A DNA stretch of 64,000 nucleotides from Pseudo-nitzschia pungens (GCA_037355855.1 CM074760.1:5944501-6008500); one strand, 5' to 3'; shown: positions 29,117 through 40,158, counted from the first letter of the stretch. The notes: generated by a model not told the origin, from the sequence alone. Program-made: numbers and translations.

Positions 29117-29635
29117 TCACCAGCTGAGGGCGTCTTCGGCACCAGCCTTGCGTGTCTCGGTTTGGATGTAAAGGTTGACGAGGAACAAGCAAGGAAGGAA
29201 GGTTCCAAGAAGAACGGCCAAGGTAAGCACCGAATTGAACTTCCAAGGAAAGAGAGGTGGAAGGAAGGGCCTCAACGATAGAGTCCATAGCGAGAGCAGG
29301 AGCGGCAAGAGCGGCGACAGGGATGGCAGCGGCTCCCTTAACGGCGGCGGCCCGAGCGACTGCGAAATCACATCAAGGAGAGAATATAATAGATCATTGT
29401 TAGCATCGTATCTTTTTCTGATGAGTCATTAATTGATCGACCGTCCCACACAATTACAACAGTCGTTCCCGATGGATTCCGAGTACAGACAGAGTGGTCC
29501 TCCATCAATCAACGCTTCGTTGCATCGACGATTTCGTCGTCACACCCACAACGTACCTTGGGAAGCCTGGTTAGGGGAGAAGGCCATGGAGGCAGCTACA
29601 AGAGCGAAGAGGGTGACAATTTGGAAGGTCTTCAT
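29117..29635 (-). CDS. PsbM-like small photosystem II protein, nuclear-encoded
   Basis: Exon 1 is 29635-29557 and exon 2 29359-29117 with a GT-AG intron. Exon 1 gives a signal peptide ending SMAFSPNQ, the diatom plastid-import junction. Exon 2 starts with an Ala-rich stretch ending APALAM, a thylakoid signal-cleavage type motif. One membrane span follows: EVQFGAYLAVLLG, then FLPCLFLVNLYIQTETR. The layout and residues resemble PsbM, a one-helix photosystem II subunit that is not plastid-encoded in diatoms. Within FGAY/LAVLLG the frame needs removal of one base (a CC at about 29223-29224), which then gives about 106 residues. The photosystem call rests on similarity over about 30 residues, so another one-helix thylakoid protein is possible. 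Confidence 0.6.
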
Positions 29636-31255
29636 GGTATAATTTACTAGTTCTACTGCACTGGTACTTTATGGAAATGATGAGAAGAGCTGAGATGTCA
29701 TAATCCCTTGTTGCTGCTGGTTCTTGATCTTTTCCGTTTCTTTCTTCCTCTGGTGAACGACGAATGCATACGTGTGTACGATTTGAACGCTACCTTTTCG
29801 ATTAAAGTCCATCCGTCGTCTCGCGATCCTCCATCAATCAACTTCAATGTCTGCTCTCAGCCGGAAAATAATATTAGTTCTAAGCGTTAACCTCATCCTT
29901 AATTAATTGGAGAATCTTCCGACACATGTGAAAGCAAAAAGCAAACATCAAAATAGTTCGAAATTGCTACCGGTACGAGTACCTTACCCGTACCGGTACG
30001 AGTAATCTTACGAGTACGAGTACAGGTACGGTTTTACTTCTTGTACCATCATCGCTGGAAGAGCATTCGGACACCTGCTGTACGGTAAGGTTAATCGAGT
30101 AAGCCTTATGTAGCACGAGTTCGCATTCGTTCATGCAGAGGTAATTTAAGGTTATTTTATTTTTCTCTTTTAGTGTAAGGTCTTAGCGTAAGGTTACTGT
30201 AAACCTTACCGTACCGGTACATACTGGTAAATTAATCTTACCGTACTCGTACAAACTGCAAGATATCGTCTCGAGAGGCTACGAGTAACTTAACCTTATC
30301 TGCTTCCTGCTGTGATTCCGTCATGTTACTAACTACTACAAAATTCCTATCAGCTGTCCCCCGGTTCTACATCCTCAACTACTAATTTCTACGGAAACCG
30401 GGGGACAGCTGATAGGAATTCCGTAGTACGGTAAACTTACGGTATCATGAACAAATCTCGCCACTCTGTACAAGTAGGAGAACATGCTGTACGGTACTAT
30501 TATGGTCGATCTGTGGACCGTATTGCTACTAGACTAACCTTACTACTGCATGCAATCATAGATGCAACAACTGCTATTACTACTATTACTACTGAGAATG
30601 CAAAGCCAAAGCCATCATTTGTTTATTGCTGTCAACAACAAGCAGCAAGTATTGAGGAATAGTAGTATCAGTAGTAGTCTTCTTCTTGTTTCTTGTTGAC
30701 TGATCTCAAATATTCTGGTTCCAGCATACTACTACGGCACGGTACTACTGCTCCTGGTGGTTGGAATATCAGTACCTGGTAACATTTTGTTAGAAGAAAA
30801 TAATAGTATTCATAATGCGATTCGATCAAAGCTTCTCATTACCTCGTACGCAGCAATGAAATAAATACATTTTGTATATATTCAGTTCAATAGACTCAGG
30901 TTGTTCAACGCAAAGCAGGGACTACTACTAGTAGTACTAGTGGTAGTGGTCGTTCACTCTTTATTTCTACTATTTCCTTGCACTTCAGACTCTCAATTTC
31001 CATGGGATCTAGTATGAGATAATACTAACTGTAGCTAACATTTGCGGAAACTGCAAAAAATGTTGAGATCTAAGTTATGGGGTGTAGTTTACCGATACAA
31101 TAGAAGCCCAAAAAGCAAGGGCGCCATGCTGAGTAACCAGGGAATCACTTGGGCATGCACCATCCGCGTGTCACGCAGGGAAATGGTAAGTCGTCTGATC
31201 TGACCGTTGTACAATTCATCTAGCTATAAATATACATGTTATGCATATAGCAGCT
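29636..31255. other. Intergenic with GTAC words and a hairpin
   Basis: This is 1.6 kb without a recognised gene. Dense GTACGAGTAC/GGTAAGGTTA words lie at 29965-30300, a perfect inverted repeat at 30342-30420, and triplet ACT/AGT arrays near 30570-30600 and 30920-30950. The 71-codon frame at 30447 is repeat-derived. Confidence 0.6.
30342..30420. repeat. Perfect 25-bp inverted repeat (hairpin)
   Basis: Arms at 30342-30366 and 30396-30420 are exact reverse complements, separated by a 29-nt loop. Each arm contains CAGCTGTCCCCCGG or its complement. Imperfect pairing extends a few bases outward (ACTAC flanking both arms). It could be a miniature foldback element, a small-RNA hairpin or a structured transcript end; there is no coding context. 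Confidence 0.85.
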
Positions 31256-32002
31256 TTAGAAGTAAGGGAAGTCCTGTGTCTCGGGACCCAAGGCGGTCTG
31301 GGTGGCAACAGCACTGAAAGCAAGCATGGCAAGACGTCCGTTCAACAACTCTCGGGTCTTCATGCGCTTGACCTCCTCGTCGGATTTTCCCTTCAAGAAC
31401 GAAAGAGGGTCGAGGCTGAAGTCACCGGCTTCACGGTCAAGTTCTCCCTTCGAAACCTGAACAAGGGCGGCTCCGGTGCAGAACTCGACGAAGGCAACGG
31501 CGAACAACAAGAAGGCCATGGAACCTTGGTCGACAAGGATATTGTGCGCGTTGTAGGCGTTGGGGATGTTTTCGACGGAGTAAATATCTCCGGGGAAACG
31601 CAAGGTCATGCCGAAGCCACCGTCGGTGGCGACCCATCCGAACCAGGCAAGCATGGCAACACGTCCGTGCTTGAGTTCGGCTTCACGCATCCAGTAGAGG
31701 GTAGGGATTCCTTCCGTTTCTTCCCACGATGGAGGTTGGATGAAACCGGCGAAATTCTTAGGGATCGAAGACAAGTAGAAAGGATCGAAACCGACATCTC
31801 CGGCCATGGAACCATCAAGGTTGATGGGGCGAGGCAACCAAGGCAAAGAAGCCGATCGCTCCGTGGGGTCAACCATCTTGTCCCACATTCGGTCGGGCAT
31901 GTTGGCGTTCAAGGCAGTCGAGCATTGGCTAGTCGAGCTGGGCGCGAAGGCCATGGCCGAAGAGGCCATAAGGGCGGAGAGGGCGACGGTGAAGGAGTTC
32001 AT
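31256..32002 (-). CDS. Fucoxanthin-chlorophyll a/c light-harvesting protein, LHCR-like
   Basis: 248 residues, no introns. The presequence is MNSFTVALSALMASSAMAFAP, a textbook ASAFAP plastid signal (ATG at 32002 chosen for this; the frame extends 74 codons upstream without sense). Helix 1 carries MREAELKHGRVAMLAWFGWV and helix 3 KTRELLNGRLAMLAFSAVA, the paired E...R chlorophyll-binding motifs of the LHC family. LDGSMAGDVGFDPF before helix 1 is typical of the red-algal-type LHCR antenna associated with photosystem I. A central helix (GSMAFLLFAVAFVEFCTGAAL) completes three spans. It harvests light in the thylakoid. The C-terminus is TQDFPYF. The FCP/LHC family is certain; LHCR rather than LHCF is likely. 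Confidence 0.93.
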   Translation of the reverse strand: MNSFTVALSALMASSAMAFAPSSTSQCSTALNANMPDRMWDKMVDPTERSASLPWLPRPINLDGSMAGDVGFDPFYLSSIPKNFAGFIQPPSWEETEGIPTLYWMREAELKHGRVAMLAWFGWVATDGGFGMTLRFPGDIYSVENIPNAYNAHNILVDQGSMAFLLFAVAFVEFCTGAALVQVSKGELDREAGDFSLDPLSFLKGKSDEEVKRMKTRELLNGRLAMLAFSAVATQTALGPETQDFPYF

Positions 32003-34247
32003 GGTGACGGAATTGTTTGCTGAAATTGTATCGGGGCGGAGGCAACGAGGTCTCTTCGTACGATACGTCGCACACAGTTTGTTCCTAGGATGTTTCTGTA
32101 TTCTCGACACGGGAGGAACAACAAAGTTGAACTGACCCCTGAGTTCAAAGATTTGTTTTTGTTTCGGATATGTGGCATTATGGTAAGGCTTAGTTTCTGA
32201 CCCTGAAATAAATTTCTCCCCCAAAATGAAATGGTTTCTTTACGAGGAGGGGTAACCTTAACCTTACTACCTTACCGTATGTATAAATACGATACTTTTT
32301 TTCGCCGGATTTGACCTCGCGACGGACAGGCCACATACTCGTACCGGTACATCACCACGGTACGTACGTAAGGTTACTTGTACAGTATCGGCAAAATGCA
32401 ACCGTAGTTGCGCGCGCTTCGCGCCCGTGCAACTCCTACTACATAGTACGTATACATAGATACGTTTCTAAATACGCCTCATTTTTTAACGTATGGGACC
32501 CATTTTTAATGCCTGAGAGTACAGTATCGGTTGCGTCTTAGACCCCCTTAAGATTGCCGGAACAGTAGTTTTTTTCTCCGTGTATTAACACGGAGGTGCG
32601 CAACCTTCGTTGCATTATTTTAAAGACGGGACTCATTATTTTAAAGACAGGACTCATGTCTATCGAAATTTCTGTAGCTTCACAAAATCCCCTGTAATCC
32701 ACTGCTCACTATTTCACCAAAAAAAACACCAAAACACCATGCCAAGACTAAGACTTACTGCTACTATTAGTAGTTGTACTACTATTAGTAATAGTAGTGG
32801 TAGTGGTAGTAGTAGTGATACTACTAGTAGTGGTAGTAGTAGTAATACTACTAGTAGTAGTGGTAGTAGTAGTACTAGTAGTAGTGGTAGTAGTAATAGT
32901 AGTAGTGGTAGTAGTAGTAGTACTGCCTTGATATTTGATAATCAGCAATAGATATGAATAAGACAACAGAAACAGCAATAACAGCAGCCCACGGACTGCT
33001 GGCAAACAGTGAGTCTACAGGGGGATACTGTTCAAGCGCTATTGTACATGCTCAGATACTACAAGACACTCCCCTAGAGGTACAATAGTATTAGTCAATA
33101 GTGGGGGCATGATTTAGTGCTTAATTTAAAGGAGTTAGCTCAGCTCAGCTCAGCTCTGTATTTGTGACAGCATCTTGTTCCCTTGTAGCATAGCACTCCA
33201 GCATGCTGGGCATGGTGGTGATACCAATGGTGGTATGCATTTTCTTACTAGTAGTACTATTACTAGCAGCATTTCATGTATTTCTAGTACTGTACTACTA
33301 GCTCCATGAGAACATCTATACAAGCGTTAGCTCTGGTACATCTATCAATCACATCTGGAGATACATGCTGTCTATCAGGATAGTACTCTAGGTAGTATCA
33401 GTAGTAGTATCCTGGCAGCCTTGCACCAACACCCCCCTGTTTCACTACTAGTACTAGTACTAGTGTTGCTGTTTGTTTTGTTGGCTAGGGGAAGTACCCC
33501 TGTTGTTGCTGCTAAGGCATGTTTTCAAAGTTCAAGTTTATTGTTGTTACCCTTGCCGGTCTGTGAATCTGCTCTTTAGATTGGCCGAAGAGATGTCAAG
33601 TAAAATCAGATAACATTTAAAAAAAGAATCGATGTCAAATTTTATCACGTGATTTTACACGGTGTTTTTAGTTTTCGACTTGAAAATATTTTTGTGATGC
33701 GTTCTACCGGTCTTAGGCATCGCTCACACTGCCATGTAGGATTGTACGTGTTTCCCTGGTACTCATTCTTTTTTGTAACCAAATGAGTTTTGCGCGCACC
33801 AAATGAGCCCACGTAGAAATTCTACATGTTTTCTGGTACTCATTCTTTTTAGTTGCATACTGTGTAGTTACCATCACAGTAAGGTTATGTCGTACTCTTG
33901 AACTCACAGGTTCTGAGAGAAACAGATTGTTGAATCAATCATCCAAAGGACCGAGCCAATACGGTAAGTTACGTCAAGAATGCAACAAAGTCTACAACAA
34001 ATAGAATTGTTAGCCCATGAAATCAGTCAAGATGTAATCATTACTAAGCATTTGCTGTTCATGAGAGAAATATTATTTGAGGAGCAAAAACGCATCAAAC
34101 TCGCAATGTTCCCAGCTACTCGTCCAAACTAGTCTACTATATTACTATAAATTTCCTTCAACTCTCTGTGAGTAGTACTAGTACTTGCTCGTACCTCTCT
34201 TTCATTAAGTACTAGAAGATTTGTTCGACCCCTTCTTTTTGAGGTTT
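32003..34247. other. Long intergenic region with triplet repeats
   Basis: 2.2 kb without a convincing gene. GTAC words lie at 32330-32460 and AGT-triplet arrays at 32757-32925, with smaller ACT/AGT palindromic clusters near 33247, 33285, 33445 and 34165. Frames inside the triplet array encode only Ser/Thr/Gly runs and are rejected as genes. Confidence 0.6.
32757..32925. repeat. Imperfect (AGT)n / (GGTAGT)n array
   Basis: About 170 nt of degenerate AGT triplets interspersed with GGT, ACT and AAT triplets. Confidence 0.85.
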
Positions 34248-35637
34248 TTAGATGAATAGCTGCCAAGCATGCTTGTACCGTTTGATATCAATATTCTTCC
34301 TCTCTCTCTCGAACTCTCTCTTTTCCCCAGAAGAATGTTTTTGCTCCGCCGCTGCAGTCTTCTGTTCCAGTCGACTAAGTATCGAGAAACAGGCTCTTAG
34401 ATTCAAGACCATCATGTCTCGGTCGAATTGATCGATATAGCGATCAACTCTGCTCAAATAATACGATTCATCGTCTTCCTGCAGACATTTTCCATCCAAT
34501 ACGCTGCTGATCCACGACGGACCTCCCTCCCAGTTGTGAGGACGTCCTTTGAAACAGTTGAAAACAACATATCGCTCGGAAGAGGCCGGTCGGGAACTGA
34601 TTGGTTTGATCAATTCCATCGAATCAAAACAATGGTACATGGATCGCATCGCCATTCGGATGGCATCCGTTTGGAATCCAAACAATTTCGCAACGAGAGT
34701 GCCGCCAATCTCCAACAACTCGAGCGACGCGGCCAGTTCGCAGAGAACCAGTTTTTGCGACAGCCCTTCCTGGCGCTCGGAATTTCTCTGCTTATCGAAT
34801 CCGCCGTCCGCAACAACAAGATTCATTTTCAGCTGATCTATTCCCGCCACCTCCAAGTCTTACGTCAATGTCAAACCGAAACCTTGTTACGTTCTTCCAT
34901 TTGTATATATCTCCGGTTCCATCGTTACCGTAGTGCACTTTGTAATCTATCGTAGAGGTGGCGTTCACCTCCGAAAAAGCTTCCATGCACCAGGTTGCTC
35001 CTGTCCCGTGCCTGTTCTTTCCAACCAGGGACATTCCGTATCCTTTGCAGTGACAACCCTTTCCGTTTGCTCGCATCCGTTTCGTGATGTATTCGCTAAA
35101 GCCGCCCGGAGCTCCGCACAAATCCGCAAACAAAAACAACTCTCCGCCTCCGGAATCGTTGGCGACGCTGCGCGATTTCGTCGTGAGGCCTTGCTCCAGG
35201 ATCGCGTCGATGTTTGCTAGTTTGATGGCGGACCGGTTGATGAACATTTGGTTCAGTCCCCCGTTGCGAGATTCTCCGAGGGCCTCCATCGGATTGGCAA
35301 ACGATCGGGCGCTCGAAAATTCTTCGCTTGCGGTCGAATTCCAGGCTTCGGCGCATTTTTCCGCGGCGGGCCAGAGCTTTCGTTTGACCCGGATGAGTTG
35401 CCGACCGAGAGACTTGATTTCGTCCGGCTTTGCGCATCCCTCCGGAAGCGAACTCGTGTCGTCGTCACCCTTTGAAGTTCCGTGGATAAAGGTCCTGTTT
35501 GTCATCCACGAATGTCGAATGGAATCCTCGTCGTGTCGCTGCGCAATTTCGTCATAACAGTCGTTGCCAGTCAGGCTTCGATCGAAAGTGACATCTTTCC
35601 GAGACGACGATGATGCAGAGTCTCTTTTCCGCTTCAT
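34248..35637 (-). CDS. CMTR1-like mRNA cap 2'-O-methyltransferase (FtsJ fold)
   Basis: The protein starts MKRKRDSASSSSRKD at ATG 35637; the frame runs 62 codons further upstream, but that part is Ile/Lys junk. RrmJ/FtsJ methyltransferases use a K-D-K-E tetrad. Visible here are NRSAIKLANID (first Lys), the SAM loop ADLCGAPGGFSEY (about residue 175), VADGGFD (Asp), GGTLVAKLFG (second Lys) and SSRPASSERYVV (Glu), the order seen in cap-1 methyltransferase CMTR1. It would methylate the first transcribed nucleotide of mRNA caps. The frame changes once between KWKN and MNLVVADGG. Either a 40-nt GT-AG intron (34890-34851) is spliced, giving 449 residues, or there is one extra base near 34862-34866. 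CMTR1 is favoured over an rRNA methyltransferase by the SRPASSERY block. Confidence 0.8.
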
Positions 35638-36387
35638 CCTGTACACGTACTTTTGTGTTTCGAAACCAAATCTAATATGTAACAGGCACGGTTCCCGTCC
35701 TGCATCTATTGGTGAGGAATGTGCTAGCTTTTTCTTCGATCGAATTGATTTTGATTTTGAGATTATGATTATGATTGTGATGATGATTTTGATCTTGATT
35801 TTGAAGCGACGAACAACGAACAACCCACAAAAAATGGATTTTCAAGTCCCAATCATGACATTTTCCATGGTTCTGCCGCCATTCCCTATGATCTTACGTG
35901 TACCAGTATTATTATTTTTTCGCAACAAAAAAATACGAAGTAAGGTGACGATACCGTACGGGTAACCTTACCCGTACTTGTACGAAGTAGAAGTAATCGT
36001 ACTGTAATGTTGTTCGCACCCCTTCCCGAATTGACATCGCTTGGACATTCTCCGAAGCCTGTTGCTCCATGCCGAGAGCAACGATCTGTTTTTAAAGATT
36101 TGAGACTACTCCAGTCTTTTGCCGTCAGATCCCGGAACCTGCGTCATCGATCTAATCATCAATCAGCACTTGGTGTGTTCCAAGGGAAACTAAGGCTTAC
36201 TTCGTAGTACGGTAAGGTTTTACAAGTATGTTGGTCCATCATGACGATGGCAGTCTTCGGATCTCGATAACGTAGATTTTTAGAACAACACATCACTCTC
36301 TGTCATACAAACCAATCCTCCATCGTTCGGTACTATAGGTGCATCCAAGTGTCTTTATTTCTATCTTTGGTATTGTTAAAGAAAACC
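35638..36387. other. Intergenic between divergent genes
   Basis: Holds the promoters of the cap methyltransferase and the lumenal pentapeptide gene. A GAT/ATT-rich tract (35740-35810) and GTAC words (35950-36005) are seen. There is no gene. Confidence 0.55.
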
Positions 36388-37355
36388 ATGAAAGCATCCG
36401 CTATCCTCGTCGCAGTAGTATTGGCCCTCGCCGCGCCGACCACGGAAGCCTTCGTGTCTCGCGGCGTCGAGCGAACGCCGACGGTGTCGCTGGAGAGCGC
36501 CCGGGGGGAACCCGAAACGACCGCGGGAGCCCTCGCGAAAAACGCCGCGCTGGCGTCCCTCGTTTCCCTGTCCCTCCTGGGTCCCCTCCCGGCCCTCGCC
36601 GACGGGCAAACCGAGAAATTCAAGCTGCCACCCGTCGATCTGACCGACAAGAATCGCTGCACCCTCAGCAGCTCGACGATCGGCCAGGCCAACGCGGCCC
36701 GCGACAAGCTCTACGATCTCCGCCAGTGCAACCTGAGCGGACAGAGCGCCGTGGGGTTCGACCTGAGCGGCGTCATCATGACGAAAACGGACGTGTCCAA
36801 GGTCAACTTCCAGGACGCCGTTTTCAGCAAGGGATACCTGCGAGGTACGCCGCGACGGAGGGAACCCATCATTTATACGCGCGATGGATTATTATTGTTT
36901 TGCGTATGCTGGCACACTGGCGGTTGCCCGCGGATTGCCCACCGACTCTCCCACCGATGCTCACTTCTTCGTTTTTCTCTTTTGCAGACTCGAACTTCGA
37001 AGGTGCCGACTTCTCAAATGCCATCGTTGACCGAGCAAGCTTCAAGGGCAGCTCTCTGAGAGGTGCCATTTTCAAGAACACGGTACTGACCGGAACCAAG
37101 TACGTACGAGTAGAGGGCAAAGTTACCTGTGGTATTTGATTCCGTTCGATTGTTTGTTGTGTCTCATCGTTTTTTGTTGTTTTTGCGCGTCGTCCTGACA
37201 GTTTCGACGATGCCGATGTGGAGAACGCCGACTTTACCGAAGCCGCCCTGGGCAACTTTGATCTCAAGAACCTCTGCAAAAACCCCACGCTCAAGGGAGA
37301 AAACCCGGTGACGGGGGAAGACACTCGGTTTTCGGTCGGCTGCGGTCCCCAATAG
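36388..37355 (+). CDS. Thylakoid-lumen pentapeptide-repeat protein
   Basis: Exons 36388-36844, 36988-37099 and 37202-37355 join in matching phases to 240 residues. The N-terminus is bipartite: a signal peptide MKASAILVAVVLALAAPTTEAFVS (ER signal with AF junction), then a second hydrophobic segment ASLVSLSLLGPLPALADG with an ALA cleavage site, so delivery to the thylakoid lumen is likely. The mature part has pentapeptide repeats A(D/N)LXX: LRQCNLSG, DLSGVIM, NFQDAVF, NFEGADFSNAIVDRASF, SLRGAIF, DDADVENADF. It resembles lumenal TL17/TL20-type proteins of unknown function. The C-terminus contains two Cys (LCKNPTLKG and SVGCGPQ). The start at 36388 is chosen because the upstream in-frame residues (36349) interrupt the signal. 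GC-rich. Confidence 0.85.
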
Positions 37356-38208
37356 TGGTATTCGCTCTCGATTGGACCGAATGAATCGTCGAATGGTGTT
37401 CGGTGTCAAGAATTTCTCCACCAGATCGTTTAATAGCTATTACACGTAGCGAGCAGCGCGCCTATGTATTAACTACTCTATTTACCTCGAAGAACTATTC
37501 CTAGTACAACAAATAGACCGAAATGGCCCATCGTAACCTTACCCTGCTGGGGTATACAAGAAACCGAATGTATTGGCGATCATCTTTCCTGCCACCTTCA
37601 TTAATTAATTGGTATTGCGAATGTGATTTTACAACAATATGACACTCTTCGTGGGCACACAAATCTTTGTCTTCAGAGGTATCATACCGCAACTGTTGTT
37701 TCTGAGTTTGGAACTATGGCATCAGTTTCAAAAAATTAAGTCTTCTACCGGTACTAGGAAGGTTAGTAATGATAATAATTGCACGGGACTGATTCTGTCC
37801 ATGGTGATCTCAGATCACAGTCGTTCAGCTTGGTTCATCCACGTCTACGTAACCTTACTTGTACGGTACGTGTCTGTAAAAGCCATCTATCGTAAACCTT
37901 ACGGTAAGGTTTACGTGTACACAAAGTCTTGCTGCAATGATAAATCTCTACGGGGTGCTCGAGTGCAGTCAATGAGGTCCGTCAATCGTGAGGCTTACCG
38001 AAAAGAGAATTTTTGGTTCGAGATCCGACAGTTCTTGCACGGCACTGTTGTGCAGCGAGTTGATTCCACAATACAGCACGTACGGTACGGTAAGATCTTA
38101 TCCATCTCAACGCCATCGAATACCAGAAAGACGGTCAGTCAATCAGTCAGTCAGTCAGTCAATCAATCAGTGAGTGAGTAAAGGAGCAGGAATCCGTTGC
38201 TTGCAAAG
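37356..38208. other. Intergenic, no gene seen
   Basis: AT-rich with GTAC/GGTAAGGTTTACG words at 37845-37920 and 38075-38095. The 180-codon frame at 37639 runs through these and into a tetranucleotide repeat and is rejected. Confidence 0.55.
38133..38176. repeat. (GTCA)n / (ATCA)n tetranucleotide repeat
   Basis: About eleven GTCA/ATCA/GTGA units immediately upstream of the CWC25-like start codon. Confidence 0.85.
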
Positions 38209-39942
38209 ATGGTGCAGGGTCTGGGCTTTCTCAGCAAGAAGAGCTGGCACACCAAGAACAAGGCCAACCAGGAAAAAGTATGGCTCGCGGAACAGAAACA
38301 AGAGCAGGAAACGGCCAGGGCCAGGGAGCTCGCCCGAGAGATTCAGCAGGAGCGGGAGGCCGAGGAGTTCCACCGCATCGCCGGAAAGAAGTCGACCAGG
38401 CTCGACCGGGGGATCGACTGGATGTACCAGGAGCAGGGCGGGGGCAACACCAGCGAGTTGGCCAAGGAAGACGCCGCGAAAAAGGCCGAGGAGTACCTGC
38501 TGGGAAAAGAGTACGTCGGCGAGGGGGCGGTGCGGGGGGACTTTCACGACGGCAATCAGGCGGAAGGCATCCACAATGTGCTCAACAACAACAACAGCAA
38601 TAATAATACGATCGAATCGGTGCCGCCGCGGGAAAGCGCGCATTCCGCTGCGAGACCGGGCGGCGCCGCCGCCGAAGCCGCGGGTCCGGATCTCGACAGC
38701 GTCCGGCATCGAAACGAGCATTTCCGGATGAGGGTGGAGGATCCCATGTTCCTGGTCGGCCAAAAGCACAAGGAAAAACGGGAGAAACGCGAAAGGACCA
38801 GGGCCCTCTACGAGCGCGTCGTGGGACCCGCGAACGCGGACCGCAACGATGCGGGAAGCTCCGGCGAGGAGTCCTCCTCGGCGGGCGACAAGAAACGGAG
38901 CAAAAAGGATCGAAAGAAGCGCGGAAAAAAGAGAAAGAAATCGTCGTCGAAACGAAGCGGGCGCGATTCCGACGGCCGCGACGGCAAGAGCGGCAGCGGT
39001 CGTCACGGGAGCAGAAAGCATCGGAGACGTTCTCGATCTCGCAGCAGGAGTCGAAGTCGAAGTCGAAGTCGGAGTCGGAGTTTGAGTCCGAGCAGGAGCC
39101 GAAGCCGAAGCCGAAGCCGAAGTTACGATCGCTATGACAAACGCGATAGACACTATGACAGGGGCTACGACTCTCGAAGCGAGGAAAGCTACGGAAGCCA
39201 TCGGGGAAGATACCGTGGCAGTGATCGGGACCGTGGTCGGATCCGCGATCGTGATCGCGACCGCGATCGCGACAGATCGAGTCATCGCCACAACGATAGG
39301 AGTCGGAGACGCACCGATGACGACCGCGATCGGAGGTCTCGCGGAAGCGACGATCGATCGAACGATCGCGGGCATTCGCGAGACGAGAGGGGGCGTCGCG
39401 ATAATGACGGCAAGACGAGCCGGAGTGCTCGAACGAAAAGCCGAAGCCCGAGTCCGAACAATAATCCGAACAATCCGAACAATCCGAAGGACGACGACCG
39501 ACCGAGAAAGATGGAGGGATACGGATTGAGGGGAGCCCCCGCCGCTCCGGTGGCGGTCGGCAACCGGGACATTGGTCCGGACCGAGCGCTGCTCCGCAAG
39601 AAGCGAGACGAGGAGCGAGCCCTGAGAAACCGGAACCGGCGGATCGGCGCGACCCGGAGGCGACTCACCGAGGGGGAACGCGCCTCGGCCATCGAGCGGA
39701 TGCGGGCGGACGCCTTGCAGCGGGAGGAACGAAAGGGGCGAGAGGCGTCCCGGCGCGGAGCGGAACGCGACGACGACAACGGCGACCACGACAATGACAA
39801 GGGCACCGGGAGGGGCGCGACGTTCCTGAGGGACATTACCTCGAGCGCCCACGGGATACGTTCCGAGGAAGCCTCGTCGCTCTCCGCTCGCGTGGCGCAA
39901 AACAGGCACACAAATCAACGGCTCCACGATTCGTTCTTCTGA
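38209..39942 (+). CDS. CWC25-like pre-mRNA splicing factor with RS domain
   Basis: 577 residues, no intron. Residues 1-75 follow the CWC25/CIR N-terminal domain: MVQGLGFLSKKSWHTKNKAN, then EKVWLAEQKQEQE, a charged coiled coil, and LDRGIDWMYQEQ. CWC25 joins the activated spliceosome for the first catalytic step. After about residue 230 the protein is Lys/Arg-rich and between about 270 and 430 is an Arg-Ser/Arg-Asp tract (RS-like), suggesting nuclear speckle targeting and regulation by phosphorylation. The C-terminus is again charged (RNRRIGATRRRLTEGERASA). The start is Met at 38209 (MVQGLG); an upstream in-frame ATG at 38197 adds only four residues. Very GC-rich. A 602-codon frame on the opposite strand is a shadow. 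Confidence 0.82.
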   Translation: MVQGLGFLSKKSWHTKNKANQEKVWLAEQKQEQETARARELAREIQQEREAEEFHRIAGKKSTRLDRGIDWMYQEQGGGNTSELAKEDAAKKAEEYLLGKEYVGEGAVRGDFHDGNQAEGIHNVLNNNNSNNNTIESVPPRESAHSAARPGGAAAEAAGPDLDSVRHRNEHFRMRVEDPMFLVGQKHKEKREKRERTRALYERVVGPANADRNDAGSSGEESSSAGDKKRSKKDRKKRGKKRKKSSSKRSGRDSDGRDGKSGSGRHGSRKHRRRSRSRSRSRSRSRSRSRSLSPSRSRSRSRSRSYDRYDKRDRHYDRGYDSRSEESYGSHRGRYRGSDRDRGRIRDRDRDRDRDRSSHRHNDRSRRRTDDDRDRRSRGSDDRSNDRGHSRDERGRRDNDGKTSRSARTKSRSPSPNNNPNNPNNPKDDDRPRKMEGYGLRGAPAAPVAVGNRDIGPDRALLRKKRDEERALRNRNRRIGATRRRLTEGERASAIERMRADALQREERKGREASRRGAERDDDNGDHDNDKGTGRGATFLRDITSSAHGIRSEEASSLSARVAQNRHTNQRLHDSFF

Positions 39943-40158
39943 TCGATCGCTACGGTACCGCGGTGGCAACCGCAAAAGGGGATGGACCGTTTTTCATTGC
40001 GTGTACCCTATTCCTATCGTTATACATTTCAATATAATGCAATACATATTGTAACACATATTACGATATCACGCTCGACACAGTTCAATTGTTGGTATTG
40101 TTGTTGTTGTTGTTATTATTATTAGTTTTAACATCTCGAGAGGCTGTCCTTCCTCGCG

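Noticed and set aside
32610..32951. 113-codon Ser/Gly/Thr-rich frame
   Set aside because: It is the translation of the AGT triplet array; no start context or conservation can be argued.
37639..38181. 180-codon frame upstream of the CWC25-like gene
   Set aside because: It does not start at an ATG with context, passes through GTAC words and ends in the GTCA tetranucleotide repeat.
38167..39975. 602-codon open frame on the minus strand opposite the CWC25-like gene
   Set aside because: It mirrors an Arg/Ser-rich, GC-rich gene; the translation is low-complexity Ala/Val/Ser without a domain.
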